Positions 26,441-35,736 of a stretch of DNA of 64,000 nucleotides are shown here, piece by piece. The stretch's first letter is position 1, and every line of letters starts with the position of its first letter. The notes below the pieces were generated by a model. It did not search any database. It was not told the origin of the DNA and saw only the letters and a list, made by a program, of their open reading frames with translations. A program made the position numbers and the translations under genes. The stretch spans positions 1,674,001-1,738,000 of the forward strand of contig NZ_SHLC01000001.1 of NCBI RefSeq assembly GCF_004217495.1. Reading direction: 5' to 3'. This stretch comes from Microterricola gilva. Its GTDB lineage: Bacteria > Actinomycetota > Actinomycetes > Actinomycetales > Microbacteriaceae.

Positions 26441-27988
26441 ATGACCTTCTCCTCCCTTGCCGTTTCGTCTGCCCCCGCCACAAGCTCAGAGGCCGATGTC
26501 CTGCTGCTCGCCGCCGTCACCGTCGACGGTGCGGCCTTCATGCGGGCGCCCGCCGAGTTCGTCGAGCTCGACGAGCAGCTCGCGGCGTTGGGCTTCACCG
26601 GAGCGTCAGAACAGCTCGTGCGCATCCCGGCCTCCGTCGGCTCGGCGCGCAGCATCGCCATCGTCGGTCTCGGCAAGACCGTGTCGACCGAGAGCCTCCG
26701 CTCCGCCACTGCATCGGCCGTGCGCCGCCTGCTCGGCGTCGACAGCGTCGCCGTGGCCATCCCCGTCGCGGATGCCGCAGAGGCCGCAGCCGTGCTCGAG
26801 GGCGCGACCATCGGCAGCTACTCCTACACCGAGTACCGCCACAGCACGCTCGAGCGCACCAAGACGCCGGCCGAGCAGATCACCGTGCACCTGGAGCAGC
26901 ATGCCCCGGTCGCCGAGCCGGTGGACGAGGACGAGGTCGACGACGCCCCCGTCCCGCTCGAGCTCGACGCCGACGCCCTGCTCGCCCGCGCCACCGCCGT
27001 CGGTGAGGCCTTCGCGCTCGTCAAGGACCTCGTCAACGCCCCGCCGTCCGACCTCTTCCCGGCCAGCCTCGCCGACCGCGCCGTCGCCGCGGCGGCCGAG
27101 CTGCCCGTCGAGCTCGAGATCTGGGACGAGCACGAGCTCGCAGCCGACGGCTTCGGCGGCATCCTCGGCGTCGGGCAGGGTTCCTCCCGTCCGCCGCGCC
27201 TGGTCAAGGTCAGTTACACCCCGGCCGACGCCGAGAAGCACCTCGCTCTCGTCGGCAAGGGCATCACGTTCGACACCGGCGGAATCTCGCTAAAGCCCGG
27301 CGCGTCGATGGTCGGCATGAAGTACGACATGACGGGAGCCGCCACGGTGCTCGCCGTCACGCTCGCCGCAGCCCAGCTCGCGCTGCCCGTGCGCGTGACC
27401 GCGTGGCTGTGCCTGGCCGAGAACATGCCGTCCGGCACGGCGACACGCCCGAACGATGTGCTGCGCATCCGCGGCGGCCAGACCGTCGAGGTGCTGAACA
27501 CCGACGCGGAGGGTCGTCTCGTGCTGGCCGACGGCCTGGTCGCGGCATCCGAGGAACAGCCCGATGCGATCGTCGACGTCGCCACCCTCACCGGCGCGCA
27601 GATCGTTGCCCTCGGCAGCCGCTACACCGCCGTGATGGGCGATGACTCGCTGCTCGCCCGGGTGCTGCAGGCTGCGGAGAGCGCCGACGAGAAGGTGTGG
27701 CCGATGCCGTTGCCCGAGGAGCTGCGGGCGAGCATCGACTCGGATGTCGCCGACATCGCCAACGCCAAGATCGGCAACCCGGCAGGCGGAATGCTGCTCG
27801 CCGGCGTCTTCCTGCAGGAGTTCATCGGGAAGCGCGCTGACGGGGAAACCCTGATTCCCTGGGCTCACCTCGACATCGCGGGGCCGTCGCACAACGAGGG
27901 CGCAGCGTACGGTGCGACCGGAGCAGGCCCGACCGGCGTGACCATCCGGACCCTGCTCAAGCTGGCCGAGGAGCTTGCCCGCCCATAG
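26441..27988 (+). CDS. pepA: Leucyl aminopeptidase (M17)
   Basis: Dizinc aminopeptidase removing N-terminal residues from peptides in the cytoplasm. The 515-residue protein has an N-terminal macro-like domain (to about 170) and the C-terminal catalytic domain with KGITFDTGGISLKP (metal Lys/Asp) and the family signature NTDAEGRLVLADGL (353-366). It is the right length for the family. It is transcribed on its own promoter away from the PAC2 gene; lpdA follows after 106 bp. Confidence 0.95.
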   Translation: MTFSSLAVSSAPATSSEADVLLLAAVTVDGAAFMRAPAEFVELDEQLAALGFTGASEQLVRIPASVGSARSIAIVGLGKTVSTESLRSATASAVRRLLGVDSVAVAIPVADAAEAAAVLEGATIGSYSYTEYRHSTLERTKTPAEQITVHLEQHAPVAEPVDEDEVDDAPVPLELDADALLARATAVGEAFALVKDLVNAPPSDLFPASLADRAVAAAAELPVELEIWDEHELAADGFGGILGVGQGSSRPPRLVKVSYTPADAEKHLALVGKGITFDTGGISLKPGASMVGMKYDMTGAATVLAVTLAAAQLALPVRVTAWLCLAENMPSGTATRPNDVLRIRGGQTVEVLNTDAEGRLVLADGLVAASEEQPDAIVDVATLTGAQIVALGSRYTAVMGDDSLLARVLQAAESADEKVWPMPLPEELRASIDSDVADIANAKIGNPAGGMLLAGVFLQEFIGKRADGETLIPWAHLDIAGPSHNEGAAYGATGAGPTGVTIRTLLKLAEELARP

Positions 27989-28094
27989 TAGGGTTGTATG
28001 GGCAAGGAGGGCTTGCCACCACGCCTGCTCGTGGGTCACAAATCCACGGAGCAGAACAGGCCGATCGACCTGATGCACTATAGGGAGCAACTGA

Positions 28095-29468
28095 GTGTCC
28101 GAGCAGAATTTTGACATTGTCGTCCTCGGTGGAGGAAGTGGTGGCTACGCCGCCGCATTGCGAGCTGTACAGCTCGGCTTCACGGTGGCCCTGATTGAGA
28201 AGGACAAGCTCGGCGGCACCTGCCTGCACCGTGGCTGCGTCCCCACCAAGGCACTCCTGCACACCGCAGAGGTCGCCGACGTCGCCCGCGACGCCGCCAA
28301 GTACGGCGTCAACGCCACGCTCAACGGCATCGACATGACCGCCGTCAACGCTCACCGTGACGGCATCGTCACCAGCAAGTGGAAGGGCCTGCAGGGGCTC
28401 ATCAAGGCTCGCGGCATCACCGTCATCGAGGGCGAAGGCCGTCTCGCCTCCCCCACGAGCGTCCAGGTCGGCGCCGACACGATCGTCGGCAAGCACGTCA
28501 TCCTCGCCACCGGTTCCTACTCGCGCTCGCTGCCCGGCCTCGAGCTCGGCGGCCGCGTGATCACGAGTGAGCAGGCCCTGCAGCTCGACTACATCCCGAA
28601 GAAGGTCGCCGTGCTCGGCGGCGGCGTCATCGGCGTTGAGTTCGCCAGCGTCTGGAAGTCCTTCGGCGCCGACGTCACCATCATCGAGGCCCTTCCGCAC
28701 CTCGTTCCGAACGAGGAAGAGTCGATCTCCAAGCAGCTCGAGCGCGCGTTCCGCAAGCGCGGCATCGAGTACTCGCTCGGCGTGCGCTTCCAGAGCGTCA
28801 CCCAGAACGAGTCCGGCGTCGTCGTCACCCTCGAAGATGGCAAGACCATCGAGGCAGAGCTGCTGCTCGTCGCCGTCGGCCGTGGCCCGGCCACCGCAGG
28901 CCTCGGCTTCGAGGAGCAGGGCATCACCATGGACCGCGGCTTCGTCATCACGAACGAGCGCCTCGCCACCAACGTGCCCGGCGTCTACGCGATCGGCGAC
29001 ATCGTTCCCGGTCTGCAGCTCGCCCACCGCAGCTTCCAGCAGGGCATCTTCGTCGCAGAGGAGATCGCGGGCCTGAACCCGATCATCGTCGAAGACGTGA
29101 ACATCCCGAAGATCACCTACTGCGACCCGGAGGTCGCGTCGGTCGGCTACACCGAGGCCAAGGCGGCCGAGAAGTTCGGTGCAGACCAGATCAGCAGCTA
29201 CGACTACAACCTCGGCGGCAACGCCAAGAGCTCGATCCTCGGCACCGCGGGATCGGTGAAGGTCGTCCGCGTCAACGACGGCCCCGTCGTCGGCGTGCAC
29301 ATGATCGGCGCCCGCGTCGGCGAGCTCATCGGTGAGGCCCAGTTGGCCGTCAACTGGGAGGCATACCCCGAGGACATCGCACCGCTGATCCACGCGCACC
29401 CCACCCAGAACGAGGCCATGGGCGAGGCATTCCTCTACCTGGCCGGTAAGCCGCTGCACGCCCTCTAG
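28095..29468 (+). CDS. lpdA: Dihydrolipoyl dehydrogenase (E3)
   Basis: FAD-dependent E3 component of 2-oxoacid dehydrogenase complexes, reoxidising dihydrolipoyl groups with NAD+. In 457 residues: FAD-binding GGGSGGYAA (12-20), redox disulfide Cys43/Cys48 in GGTCLHRGCVP, NAD-binding GGGVIGVEF, and the C-terminal catalytic HAHPTQNEAMGEA. The GTG start at 28095 has AGGGAG seven bases upstream. sucB follows after 62 bp. The 106 bp before it contain a small GGCAAG/CTTGCC hairpin (28000-28018) and probably the promoter. Confidence 0.96.
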   Translation: MSEQNFDIVVLGGGSGGYAAALRAVQLGFTVALIEKDKLGGTCLHRGCVPTKALLHTAEVADVARDAAKYGVNATLNGIDMTAVNAHRDGIVTSKWKGLQGLIKARGITVIEGEGRLASPTSVQVGADTIVGKHVILATGSYSRSLPGLELGGRVITSEQALQLDYIPKKVAVLGGGVIGVEFASVWKSFGADVTIIEALPHLVPNEEESISKQLERAFRKRGIEYSLGVRFQSVTQNESGVVVTLEDGKTIEAELLLVAVGRGPATAGLGFEEQGITMDRGFVITNERLATNVPGVYAIGDIVPGLQLAHRSFQQGIFVAEEIAGLNPIIVEDVNIPKITYCDPEVASVGYTEAKAAEKFGADQISSYDYNLGGNAKSSILGTAGSVKVVRVNDGPVVGVHMIGARVGELIGEAQLAVNWEAYPEDIAPLIHAHPTQNEAMGEAFLYLAGKPLHAL

Positions 29469-29530
29469 GCCGCGCGCACCCACGACTGCAATAAGCTCAG
29501 AATGAATAACGCTTTGAAGGAGACAATCGC

Positions 29531-30958
29531 ATGAGCGAATCCGTCAGCCTCCCGGCACTCGGTGAGAGTGTCACAGAGGGTACGGTCACCCGTTGGTTGA
29601 AGAACGTGGGCGACCGCGTAGAGGTCGATGAGCCGCTGCTCGAGGTATCGACCGACAAGGTCGACACCGAGATCCCCTCGCCGATCGCCGGCGTGATCGA
29701 GGCGATCCTCGTCCAGGAGGACGAGACCGTCGAGGTCGGCACCGCGCTCGTCACCATCGGTGACGGCTCCGCCGCCGCTGCCCCCGCCGCTCCGGTCGCC
29801 GAGGCACCGGCGGCTCCCGAGCCCGTCGCGGCCCCTGAGCCCGTTGCCGCTCCCGAGCCCGTCGCAGCTCCTGCACCGGTCGCAGCTCCTGCACCGGTCG
29901 CCGCTCCGGCACCCGCAGCAGCCCCCGCGCCTGCCGCTCCGGCACCGGCCGCAGCGCCCGCGCCTGCCGCTCCGGCTCCCGCAGCAGCTCCCGCTCCCGC
30001 AGCAGCCCCGGCTCCCGCTGCGGCTCCCGCCGCCGAGGCTCCGGCCGCGGCATCCGGATCGCACGCCTCGACCAGCGGCTACGTGACCCCGATCGTTCGC
30101 AAGCTCGCCAACGAGCAGGGCGTCGACCTCAGCACCCTCACCGGCACCGGTGTCGGCGGCCGCATCCGCAAGCAGGATGTACTCTCCGCCCAGGCTCCGG
30201 CGGCCTCCGCCGCCGCGGCAGCCCCCGTGCTCGAGGTGTCCCCGCTGCGCGGCACCGTGCAGCCGATGTCGCGTCTGCGCAAGGTCGTTGCCGAGCGCGC
30301 CGTCATCTCGATGCAGTCGACGGCCCAGCTCACGACGGTCGTCGAGGTCGACGTGACCCGCGTCGCCATGCTCCGCGACAAGGTCAAGGCCGAGTTCCTC
30401 GCCAAGACGGGCAACAAGCTGTCCTTCCTGCCGTTCTTCGCACTGGCCGCCGTCGAGGCGCTCAAGGCGTACCCGGTGATCAACGCGACCGTTGACGGCG
30501 ACTCGATCGTCTACCCGGACCACGAGAACCTCAGCATCGCCGTCGACACCGAGCGCGGTCTGCTCACCCCCGTCGTCCGTGACGCGAGCTCGCTGAACAT
30601 CGCCGAGCTGGCCGCCCAGATCGCCGACCTGGCCGGACGCACCCGCGAGAACAAGCTCAAGCCGGACGAGCTCGCCGGCGGCACGTTCACGCTGACCAAC
30701 ACGGGTTCGCGCGGCGCGCTGTTCGACACCCCGCTGGTCTTCCTCCCCCAGGTCGCCATCCTCGGCACCGGAATCGTGGCCAAGAAGCCCGTCGTCGTCA
30801 GCGACAACGGCATCGACGCCATCTCGATCCGCTCCACGGTGTTCCTGGCGCTCTCCTACGACCACCGCATCGTCGATGGCGCAGACGCGGCCCGCTTCCT
30901 CACCACGGTGAAGGCGCGCCTCGAGGGTGCAGCATTCGAAGGACAGCTGGGACTCTAG
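29531..30958 (+). CDS. sucB: Dihydrolipoamide acyltransferase (E2) of a 2-oxoacid dehydrogenase complex
   Basis: Core E2 enzyme carrying a swinging lipoyl arm. The 475-residue protein has one N-terminal lipoyl domain with the modified lysine in STDKVDTE (Lys43), a very long Ala-Pro-Glu linker (about 82-172), a peripheral-subunit-binding domain near 180-215 (TPIVRKLANEQGVDLS), and the catalytic domain ending in SYDHRIVDGADAARFL. AAGGAG at 29517-29522 is the ribosome site. The succinyltransferase name follows the usual annotation of this actinobacterial family; a pyruvate-complex role is equally possible. lipB and lipA, which make its lipoyl group, follow. Confidence 0.9.
   Translation: MSESVSLPALGESVTEGTVTRWLKNVGDRVEVDEPLLEVSTDKVDTEIPSPIAGVIEAILVQEDETVEVGTALVTIGDGSAAAAPAAPVAEAPAAPEPVAAPEPVAAPEPVAAPAPVAAPAPVAAPAPAAAPAPAAPAPAAAPAPAAPAPAAAPAPAAAPAPAAAPAAEAPAAASGSHASTSGYVTPIVRKLANEQGVDLSTLTGTGVGGRIRKQDVLSAQAPAASAAAAAPVLEVSPLRGTVQPMSRLRKVVAERAVISMQSTAQLTTVVEVDVTRVAMLRDKVKAEFLAKTGNKLSFLPFFALAAVEALKAYPVINATVDGDSIVYPDHENLSIAVDTERGLLTPVVRDASSLNIAELAAQIADLAGRTRENKLKPDELAGGTFTLTNTGSRGALFDTPLVFLPQVAILGTGIVAKKPVVVSDNGIDAISIRSTVFLALSYDHRIVDGADAARFLTTVKARLEGAAFEGQLGL
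29774..30046 (+). repeat. Ala-Pro linker low-complexity repeat in the E2 gene
   Basis: Imperfect repeats of codons for Ala-Pro-(Glu/Val/Ala) encode the flexible linker between the lipoyl and binding domains. Repeat number in such tracts can change by slippage. Confidence 0.8.
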
Positions 30959-30985
30959 GAGTCCGACGCTCTCTCGTAGACGCCG

Positions 30986-31022
30986 ACCGGCCTCGCCCCT
31001 GATCATCAGGGGCGAGGCCGGT
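30986..31022 (+). terminator. Terminator of lpdA-sucB
   Basis: A near-perfect stem of up to 18 bp beginning ACCGGCCTCGCCCCTGAT, followed by TTTCGTTTG, lies 28 bp after the sucB stop. Confidence 0.85.
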
Positions 31023-31047
31023 TTCGTTTGCCGAAGCCCCGTCCGCT

Positions 31048-31053
31048 TAGACT
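31048..31053 (+). promoter_or_regulatory. Minus-10 box of lipBA
   Basis: TAGACT ends 6 nt before the lipB ATG; there is no Shine-Dalgarno, so the transcript is probably leaderless. Confidence 0.5.
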
Positions 31054-31059
31054 GACCGA

Positions 31060-31704
31060 ATGCTCGACTTTGTCGTCGCGGGGCTAAGCGCCAACTCCGT
31101 GCCGTATCTCGAGGGCCTTGCCCTTCAGCGCGCCGTCCATCAGTCCGTCGTCTCCTGTGATCGCAACGACACCGTGATCTTCCTCGAACATGATCCCGTG
31201 TACACCGCAGGCAAACGCACCCTCCCCGAGGAACGTCCGCTCGGCGACGTTCAGGTGATCGATGTCGATCGGGGAGGCAAGATCACCTGGCATGGGCCGG
31301 GCCAGCTCGTGGTCTACCCGATTCTCCATCTTCCGGACCCCGTCGACGTCGTCGGTTATGTGCGCACGCTCGAGGGCATCGTTCTCGAGGTGCTGAACGA
31401 CCTCGGCGTCGCGGCCCACCGCGTCGACGGTCGCTCCGGCGTCTGGTTCACCGACGGCGGTCGAAGCAACAAGCTCGCAGCCATCGGCATCCGCGTCGCA
31501 GAGGGCGTCACGATGCACGGCCTCGCGCTCAACTGCAGCAACTCCCTGGAGGCCTACGACCACATCGTCGCCTGTGGCATCGCGGATGCCGGCGTCACAA
31601 CGGTCAGTGCCGTGCTCGGTCGCACGGTCTCCCCCGAGGAACTCGTCGCACCCATGCAAGCGGCGCTCCTGCGCGCCTTCGACCGCGAGCGGGTGCTCCT
31701 GTGA
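31060..31704 (+). CDS. lipB: Octanoyl-[acyl-carrier-protein]-protein transferase
   Basis: Transfers octanoyl from acyl carrier protein to the lipoyl domains of E2 enzymes, the first step of lipoate synthesis. The 214-residue protein has the family string [14 protein letters not shown] (71-84), the catalytic lysine in KLAAIG (Lys138) and the catalytic cysteine in IVACGI (Cys172). The stop codon overlaps the lipA start (GTGA), so the two enzymes are translationally coupled. Confidence 0.95.
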   Translation: MLDFVVAGLSANSVPYLEGLALQRAVHQSVVSCDRNDTVIFLEHDPVYTAGKRTLPEERPLGDVQVIDVDRGGKITWHGPGQLVVYPILHLPDPVDVVGYVRTLEGIVLEVLNDLGVAAHRVDGRSGVWFTDGGRSNKLAAIGIRVAEGVTMHGLALNCSNSLEAYDHIVACGIADAGVTTVSAVLGRTVSPEELVAPMQAALLRAFDRERVLL

Positions 31705-32690
31705 GCGCGGCTCCCGACGGGCGCAGGATGCTGCGTCTCGAGGTGCGCAACGCCCAGACACCGATCGAGCGCAAGCCAGAGTGGATCAAGACCAGGGCGA
31801 AGATGGGACCGGAGTACACCCAGCTGCAGGCTCTCGTGAAGAGCGAGGAGCTGCACACGGTGTGCCAGGAGGCGGGGTGCCCAAACATCTACGAGTGCTG
31901 GGAAGACCGCGAGGCCACGTTCCTCATCGGAGGTGCCCAGTGCACGAGGCGATGCGACTTCTGCCAGATCGACACGGGCAAGCCGGCCGACTACGACGTC
32001 GATGAACCGCGTCGCGTCGCCGAATCGGTGCTCAGGATGCAGCTGCGCTACGCAACCGTGACGGGTGTCGCGCGAGACGATCTCCCCGACGAGGGTTCGT
32101 GGCTCTACGCGGAGACGATTCGCGAGATCCACCGCCAGGCCCCGGGTACCGGCGTCGAAATCCTAGTCCCAGACTTCTCGGGGAACCCCGAGTACCTGGG
32201 CGAGGTCTTCTCCGCCAGGCCCGAGGTGTTCGCGCACAATGTCGAGACGGTGCCGCGGATCTTCAAGCGCATTCGGCCGGCATTCACCTATGAGCGTTCC
32301 CTCGGCGTGATCGCCCAGGGCCGCGCGGCGGGGCTGATCACCAAGTCGAATCTGATTCTCGGCATGGGTGAGGATCGTGCAGAGGTCTCCCAGGCCCTGC
32401 GAGATCTGCACGCGGCCGGAACCGACATCATCACGATCACGCAGTACCTCCGCCCGAGCGCCAGGCACCTGCCTGTCGCGCGCTGGGTGAAGCCTGAGGA
32501 GTTCGTCGAGCTCAATCACGAGGCGGAGGAGATCGGCTTCCTGGGGGTGTTGTCCGGGCCACTGGTGCGATCCTCCTACCGCGCGGGGCGACTGTGGGCG
32601 CAGTCGATGCGGGCAACGGGCCGGGCGATACCCGCCGAGCTCCAACACCTCGCCGATGCCTCGCTCGGATTCGCGCAGGCCGTCTCCTAG
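31701..32690 (+). CDS. lipA: Lipoyl synthase (radical SAM)
   Basis: Inserts two sulfurs into the protein-bound octanoyl group to make lipoyl. The 329-residue protein has both cluster sites: the auxiliary [4Fe-4S] cysteines 55, 60 and 66 ([12 protein letters not shown]) and the radical [11 protein letters not shown] (81, 85, 88). The C-terminal RSSYRAG motif carries the serine that ligates the auxiliary cluster. The GTG start overlaps the lipB stop. It is convergent with the pseudokinase gene, 10 bp away. Confidence 0.97.
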   Translation: MSAAPDGRRMLRLEVRNAQTPIERKPEWIKTRAKMGPEYTQLQALVKSEELHTVCQEAGCPNIYECWEDREATFLIGGAQCTRRCDFCQIDTGKPADYDVDEPRRVAESVLRMQLRYATVTGVARDDLPDEGSWLYAETIREIHRQAPGTGVEILVPDFSGNPEYLGEVFSARPEVFAHNVETVPRIFKRIRPAFTYERSLGVIAQGRAAGLITKSNLILGMGEDRAEVSQALRDLHAAGTDIITITQYLRPSARHLPVARWVKPEEFVELNHEAEEIGFLGVLSGPLVRSSYRAGRLWAQSMRATGRAIPAELQHLADASLGFAQAVS

Positions 32691-32700
32691 CGTCGATCGG

Positions 32701-34203
32701 CTAGTAGTCGAAGATCTCCCTGAGCCGCCACCCGGCCTCGCTCCTGACCATCAGGAGCGAGGCCGGATTCGCCTCCTCTCCGAGCTTCTCCGCCGCGAGC
32801 AGGGCAGCACCGCCGTTCCGTTCGACGAGCGCGATGCTCGCGGGGTCGTACGCGGCGGGCAACTCGGCCGTGCCGCTCTGTTGGGCACGACGGATGCCGG
32901 CGGCATCCGCATCGGCGATCGGGCTGCCGAGGTCGTCGACCCCGTCGAGACAGAGCAGTGACGACTCCCGGAAGCACTGCTCTCGCAGCGAGAGCAACAG
33001 GGTCGCGGCCAGCACCGGGTCATCCCCCTGCAGGCCGGGCGGGGCCGCATGTGTCGATGCGGCGTCTGTCGGGGCTGGCTCGACCGGAGCGGACTGCTCC
33101 GCTGAGCTCTGAGGTGCACCGCCGGGCGGGAGCACGGTGATCGCGAGCACGAACAGAGCTGCGGCCACCGTGCAGCCGACGATGACCGGTCGACGATGCC
33201 TGCGAAGCGCAGCGCCCAGTGCCGTGCGGAGCGCCGTCATCCCGCGGCCACCGAACGACTCCGCGGCCGCCCCGGCCACCTCCGGAACGCCCCAGCGCCG
33301 CCACGCGGACGGCGGCCGATCGGGCTCGTCCCCGGCCTGAGCCGGAGCGGCGGGCGGGGTCCCGCGAGTTCCGTGCCCGGACGCGGCGACCCTGTCGGGC
33401 GGATCGCCGGCGGCGATCTCGCCCGGCATCCGCACCGCCAGAGCGCGGGAGAGCGTGAAGAGGCGCCGCTCCAGCTCCTGCGCGAACGGCAGGAAGGGAT
33501 GTGCACCCACGCGGCCGTCGACCCAGCCCAGCAGATCCTCGAGCTCGTGCGGCGCGACGCTGTCGGCATCGATCACGGCGCACAGCTCGTGCACGAGCGC
33601 GCCGAGTGCCTGATACTCGGCGCGGAGTGTCTTCGTGCGCTCGGCGCCGGTGCCCAGCGGTCGTGCGCTCCCCCAACGGCTGAGTCGGGCGCGGCCGTTG
33701 GCGTCGAAGCGAACCGCGGCGGCGCCGATGGCACCGTGGCTCAGCCCGGCCGCGTGCAGAGCGGCGACGGCGACGGTCAGCGGGGCGAGGATGGTCACGA
33801 CCTCACCGGCCCGCAGCTGGGACCGCCGGGAGAGCAGCTCGGCCAGCGTCGGGCCGTCATCCCGTTCCATCACCAGGCACAGCCGACCATCGGGCAGGCT
33901 CACCACATCGTGGAGCGGCGCCGAGACGCCGCTCGGCAGCGCGGTGAGCACGGCGATCTCGCGATCGATGAGTTCGGCCGCGGTGCCGGCGTGGAAGACG
34001 CGCAGCGCCACCGTGTCACCGCCGGGAGCCGCGTGGCCGAGATAGACGGCCGCACTGCGCCCGACGGCGAGGCGGCGCACGACGCGGTAGCCGGCAATGT
34101 CGGTGAGCGCGTCATCGAAACGCGTCGCCGCGCTCGCACCGCCAACGCCGGGCTCGGAGTCGGGCTCCGGTCCGCGTCGCCGCACTCGTCTCGTCCGCTT
34201 CAC
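32701..34203 (-). CDS. Membrane-anchored protein pseudokinase
   Basis: A 500-residue protein with a Ser/Thr kinase-like domain (about 35-210), a Pro/Ala-rich linker, one transmembrane helix (about 338-360) and an extracytoplasmic C-terminal domain. The kinase fold is suggested by GYRVVRRLAVGRSAAVYLG and VVTILAPL...LHAAGLSHG, but catalytic residues are missing: the VAIK lysine is Arg (VALRV), the HRD-loop reads LSHGAIGAAAV with no Asp, and there is no DFG. It is therefore unlikely to phosphorylate. I chose GTG at 34203; open frame extends to 34356. The last residues encode the lipA terminator hairpin. It diverges from DUF4191. Confidence 0.75.
   Translation of the reverse strand: MKRTRRVRRRGPEPDSEPGVGGASAATRFDDALTDIAGYRVVRRLAVGRSAAVYLGHAAPGGDTVALRVFHAGTAAELIDREIAVLTALPSGVSAPLHDVVSLPDGRLCLVMERDDGPTLAELLSRRSQLRAGEVVTILAPLTVAVAALHAAGLSHGAIGAAAVRFDANGRARLSRWGSARPLGTGAERTKTLRAEYQALGALVHELCAVIDADSVAPHELEDLLGWVDGRVGAHPFLPFAQELERRLFTLSRALAVRMPGEIAAGDPPDRVAASGHGTRGTPPAAPAQAGDEPDRPPSAWRRWGVPEVAGAAAESFGGRGMTALRTALGAALRRHRRPVIVGCTVAAALFVLAITVLPPGGAPQSSAEQSAPVEPAPTDAASTHAAPPGLQGDDPVLAATLLLSLREQCFRESSLLCLDGVDDLGSPIADADAAGIRRAQQSGTAELPAAYDPASIALVERNGGAALLAAEKLGEEANPASLLMVRSEAGWRLREIFDY
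32732..32766 (+). terminator. Terminator of lipBA inside the convergent pseudokinase gene
   Basis: A perfect 16-bp stem (CCGGCCTCGCTCCTGA with its complement, loop CCA) lies 41 bp after the lipA stop but within the last codons of the minus-strand gene. It closely resembles the sucB terminator at 30986-31022. Confidence 0.65.
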
Positions 34204-34349
34204 GAGGCCAGCCTGCACCCGGTCTGGCGCGCCGGCGCATGCGGGTGTCGCCCTGTGTATAACGCGCAGACGAGGCACCCCTGTGCACAACAGACCGCCC
34301 GGCACGATGCGGTCATCGGAGGCCTCGCGGACTCGGTATTCTAGAGAGC

Positions 34350-35057
34350 ATGGCACGCAGCTCGGAGAAGTCTTCCACCCCCAAGCAACCTGGTCGCTTC
34401 AAGCAGATGTGGCAGGTCTTCCAAATGACCCGCCGCTACGACTCCAGCGCGCAGTGGCTCATGCTTCTCGGATTCCTCGCCCCGATCATCATCGGTGTCG
34501 CGCTCGGCATCTGGCTCGGCGCTGGCAACGGTTTCACGATCGCGCTCTGGATCGTCGCCGGCGTGCTTGCCGGCATCCTGATTGCGCTGATCATCCTCGG
34601 CCGTCTGGCCGAGAAGGCCGCGTACTCGCAGATCGAGGGCCAGCCGGGCGCCGTGGGCGCCGTGCTGCGCAGCTCGCTGCGCCGCGGCTGGATCGGCAGT
34701 GAGATGCCCGTCGCCGTCAACGGCAAGACGCAGGATGCCGTCTACCGCGCCGTCGGCCGCGGCGGCGTCGTGCTCATCGCCGAGGGCGCTGAATCGCGCA
34801 CCGGCCGCATGCTCGATGACGAGAAGCGCAAGATCGTGCGCATCCTCCCCAACGTTCCCGTCACCTTCCTGCACGTCGGACGCGAAGCCGGCGATGTGCC
34901 GCTGCACAAGCTGCCGCGCACACTGTCGCGCATCAAGAACACGCTGTCCAAGGCCGAGGTGCTCGCGGTGAACAACCGGCTGAGCTCGCTCGGCACGCAG
35001 CTGCCCATCCCGAAGGGCATCGACCCGTTCAAGGTGCGCCCGCAGCGCGGCCGCTAG
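34350..35057 (+). CDS. DUF4191 membrane protein
   Basis: A 235-residue actinobacterial protein with a basic N-terminus (FKQMWQVFQMTRRYD), two adjacent transmembrane helices (about 37-54 and 58-80) and a conserved cytoplasmic domain (YRAVGRGGVVLIAEG). Its function is unknown; in actinobacteria it is commonly found between lipA and glnA, as here. TATTCT ends 7 nt before the ATG, suggesting a leaderless mRNA. Confidence 0.9.
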   Translation: MARSSEKSSTPKQPGRFKQMWQVFQMTRRYDSSAQWLMLLGFLAPIIIGVALGIWLGAGNGFTIALWIVAGVLAGILIALIILGRLAEKAAYSQIEGQPGAVGAVLRSSLRRGWIGSEMPVAVNGKTQDAVYRAVGRGGVVLIAEGAESRTGRMLDDEKRKIVRILPNVPVTFLHVGREAGDVPLHKLPRTLSRIKNTLSKAEVLAVNNRLSSLGTQLPIPKGIDPFKVRPQRGR

Positions 35058-35085
35058 CCCAGCGGGTCGACACACAGACCAAACA

Positions 35086-35120
35086 AATGACGGATGCCGC
35101 AGCGCGCGGCATCCGTCATT
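35086..35120. terminator. Bidirectional terminator between DUF4191 and RDD gene
   Basis: A perfect 15-bp stem (AATGACGGATGCCGC with its complement, loop AGCGC) between convergent genes. Confidence 0.85.
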
Positions 35121-35146
35121 GTCGTTAACGAGCGAGCTCCGCGGCG

Positions 35147-35599
35147 CTAGGCGCGGATCAACACCGTTCCGGCGACCTTGTCGTGGAAGCCGCGCTGGTC
35201 CGAATCCCAGACGAGCGCGGGAAGGACGACGACGAGCAGCACGGTGCGCACCAGAGCACGCCAGAGCGGAACCCGCTCTCCGTCCAGGGTGATCAGACGC
35301 ATGCCGCACATGCGGTGTCCAATGCTGCCGCCGAGAGTGGCGATCGCGAGGATCTGCAGGAGCGCGAAAACGCCCATTGTCGCGAAGGAGTATGCCAGCG
35401 ACTCGTAGGGCGCGATGAAGAGCGAGATGCCCATGGCGATCGCCCAGTCGATCGCGATGCCGCCGATGCGACGCCCCACCCGTGCGACGGAGTGGGCGCC
35501 CTCGTTGGGGAGACCCAGTCGCTCACCCGGCCAGCGGCTCGGTGGAAGCTCGCCGAAGGTGCGGCGGGCGGAGTTGCGGGAGGAAGAGGAGGCAGACAT
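35147..35599 (-). CDS. RDD-family membrane protein
   Basis: A 150-residue protein with a Ser/Arg-rich N-terminus and an RDD domain of three transmembrane helices; the domain motif is visible as [15 protein letters not shown] and [14 protein letters not shown]. Its role is unknown. The ATG at 35599 has TAGACT seven bases upstream (leaderless); an in-frame start at 35677 would add residues overlapping the glnA promoter. It diverges from glnA, sharing about 137 bp of regulatory space. Confidence 0.85.
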   Translation of the reverse strand: MSASSSSRNSARRTFGELPPSRWPGERLGLPNEGAHSVARVGRRIGGIAIDWAIAMGISLFIAPYESLAYSFATMGVFALLQILAIATLGGSIGHRMCGMRLITLDGERVPLWRALVRTVLLVVVLPALVWDSDQRGFHDKVAGTVLIRA

Positions 35600-35736
35600 C
35601 TGGACCAGTCTATCGAGCGGTTGGTTCTGTAACATGCTCGAAACATTCGCGTCACCCGCGGGAAATTCACCCGCCATACTCTCGGGGAAGGTTGCGCGGA
35701 GCAGCCGTTCGGTTCCAGATCTGGGAGAAGTCCTAC

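Noticed and set aside
28000-28018. Hairpin GGCAAG/CTTGCC after pepA as a terminator
   Set aside because: Only 6 bp with no T-run; it may be incidental, so it is not listed as a terminator.
29774-30046. A tandem-repeat gene or separate feature in the Ala-Pro tract
   Set aside because: It is the normal flexible linker of an E2 protein and stays in frame.
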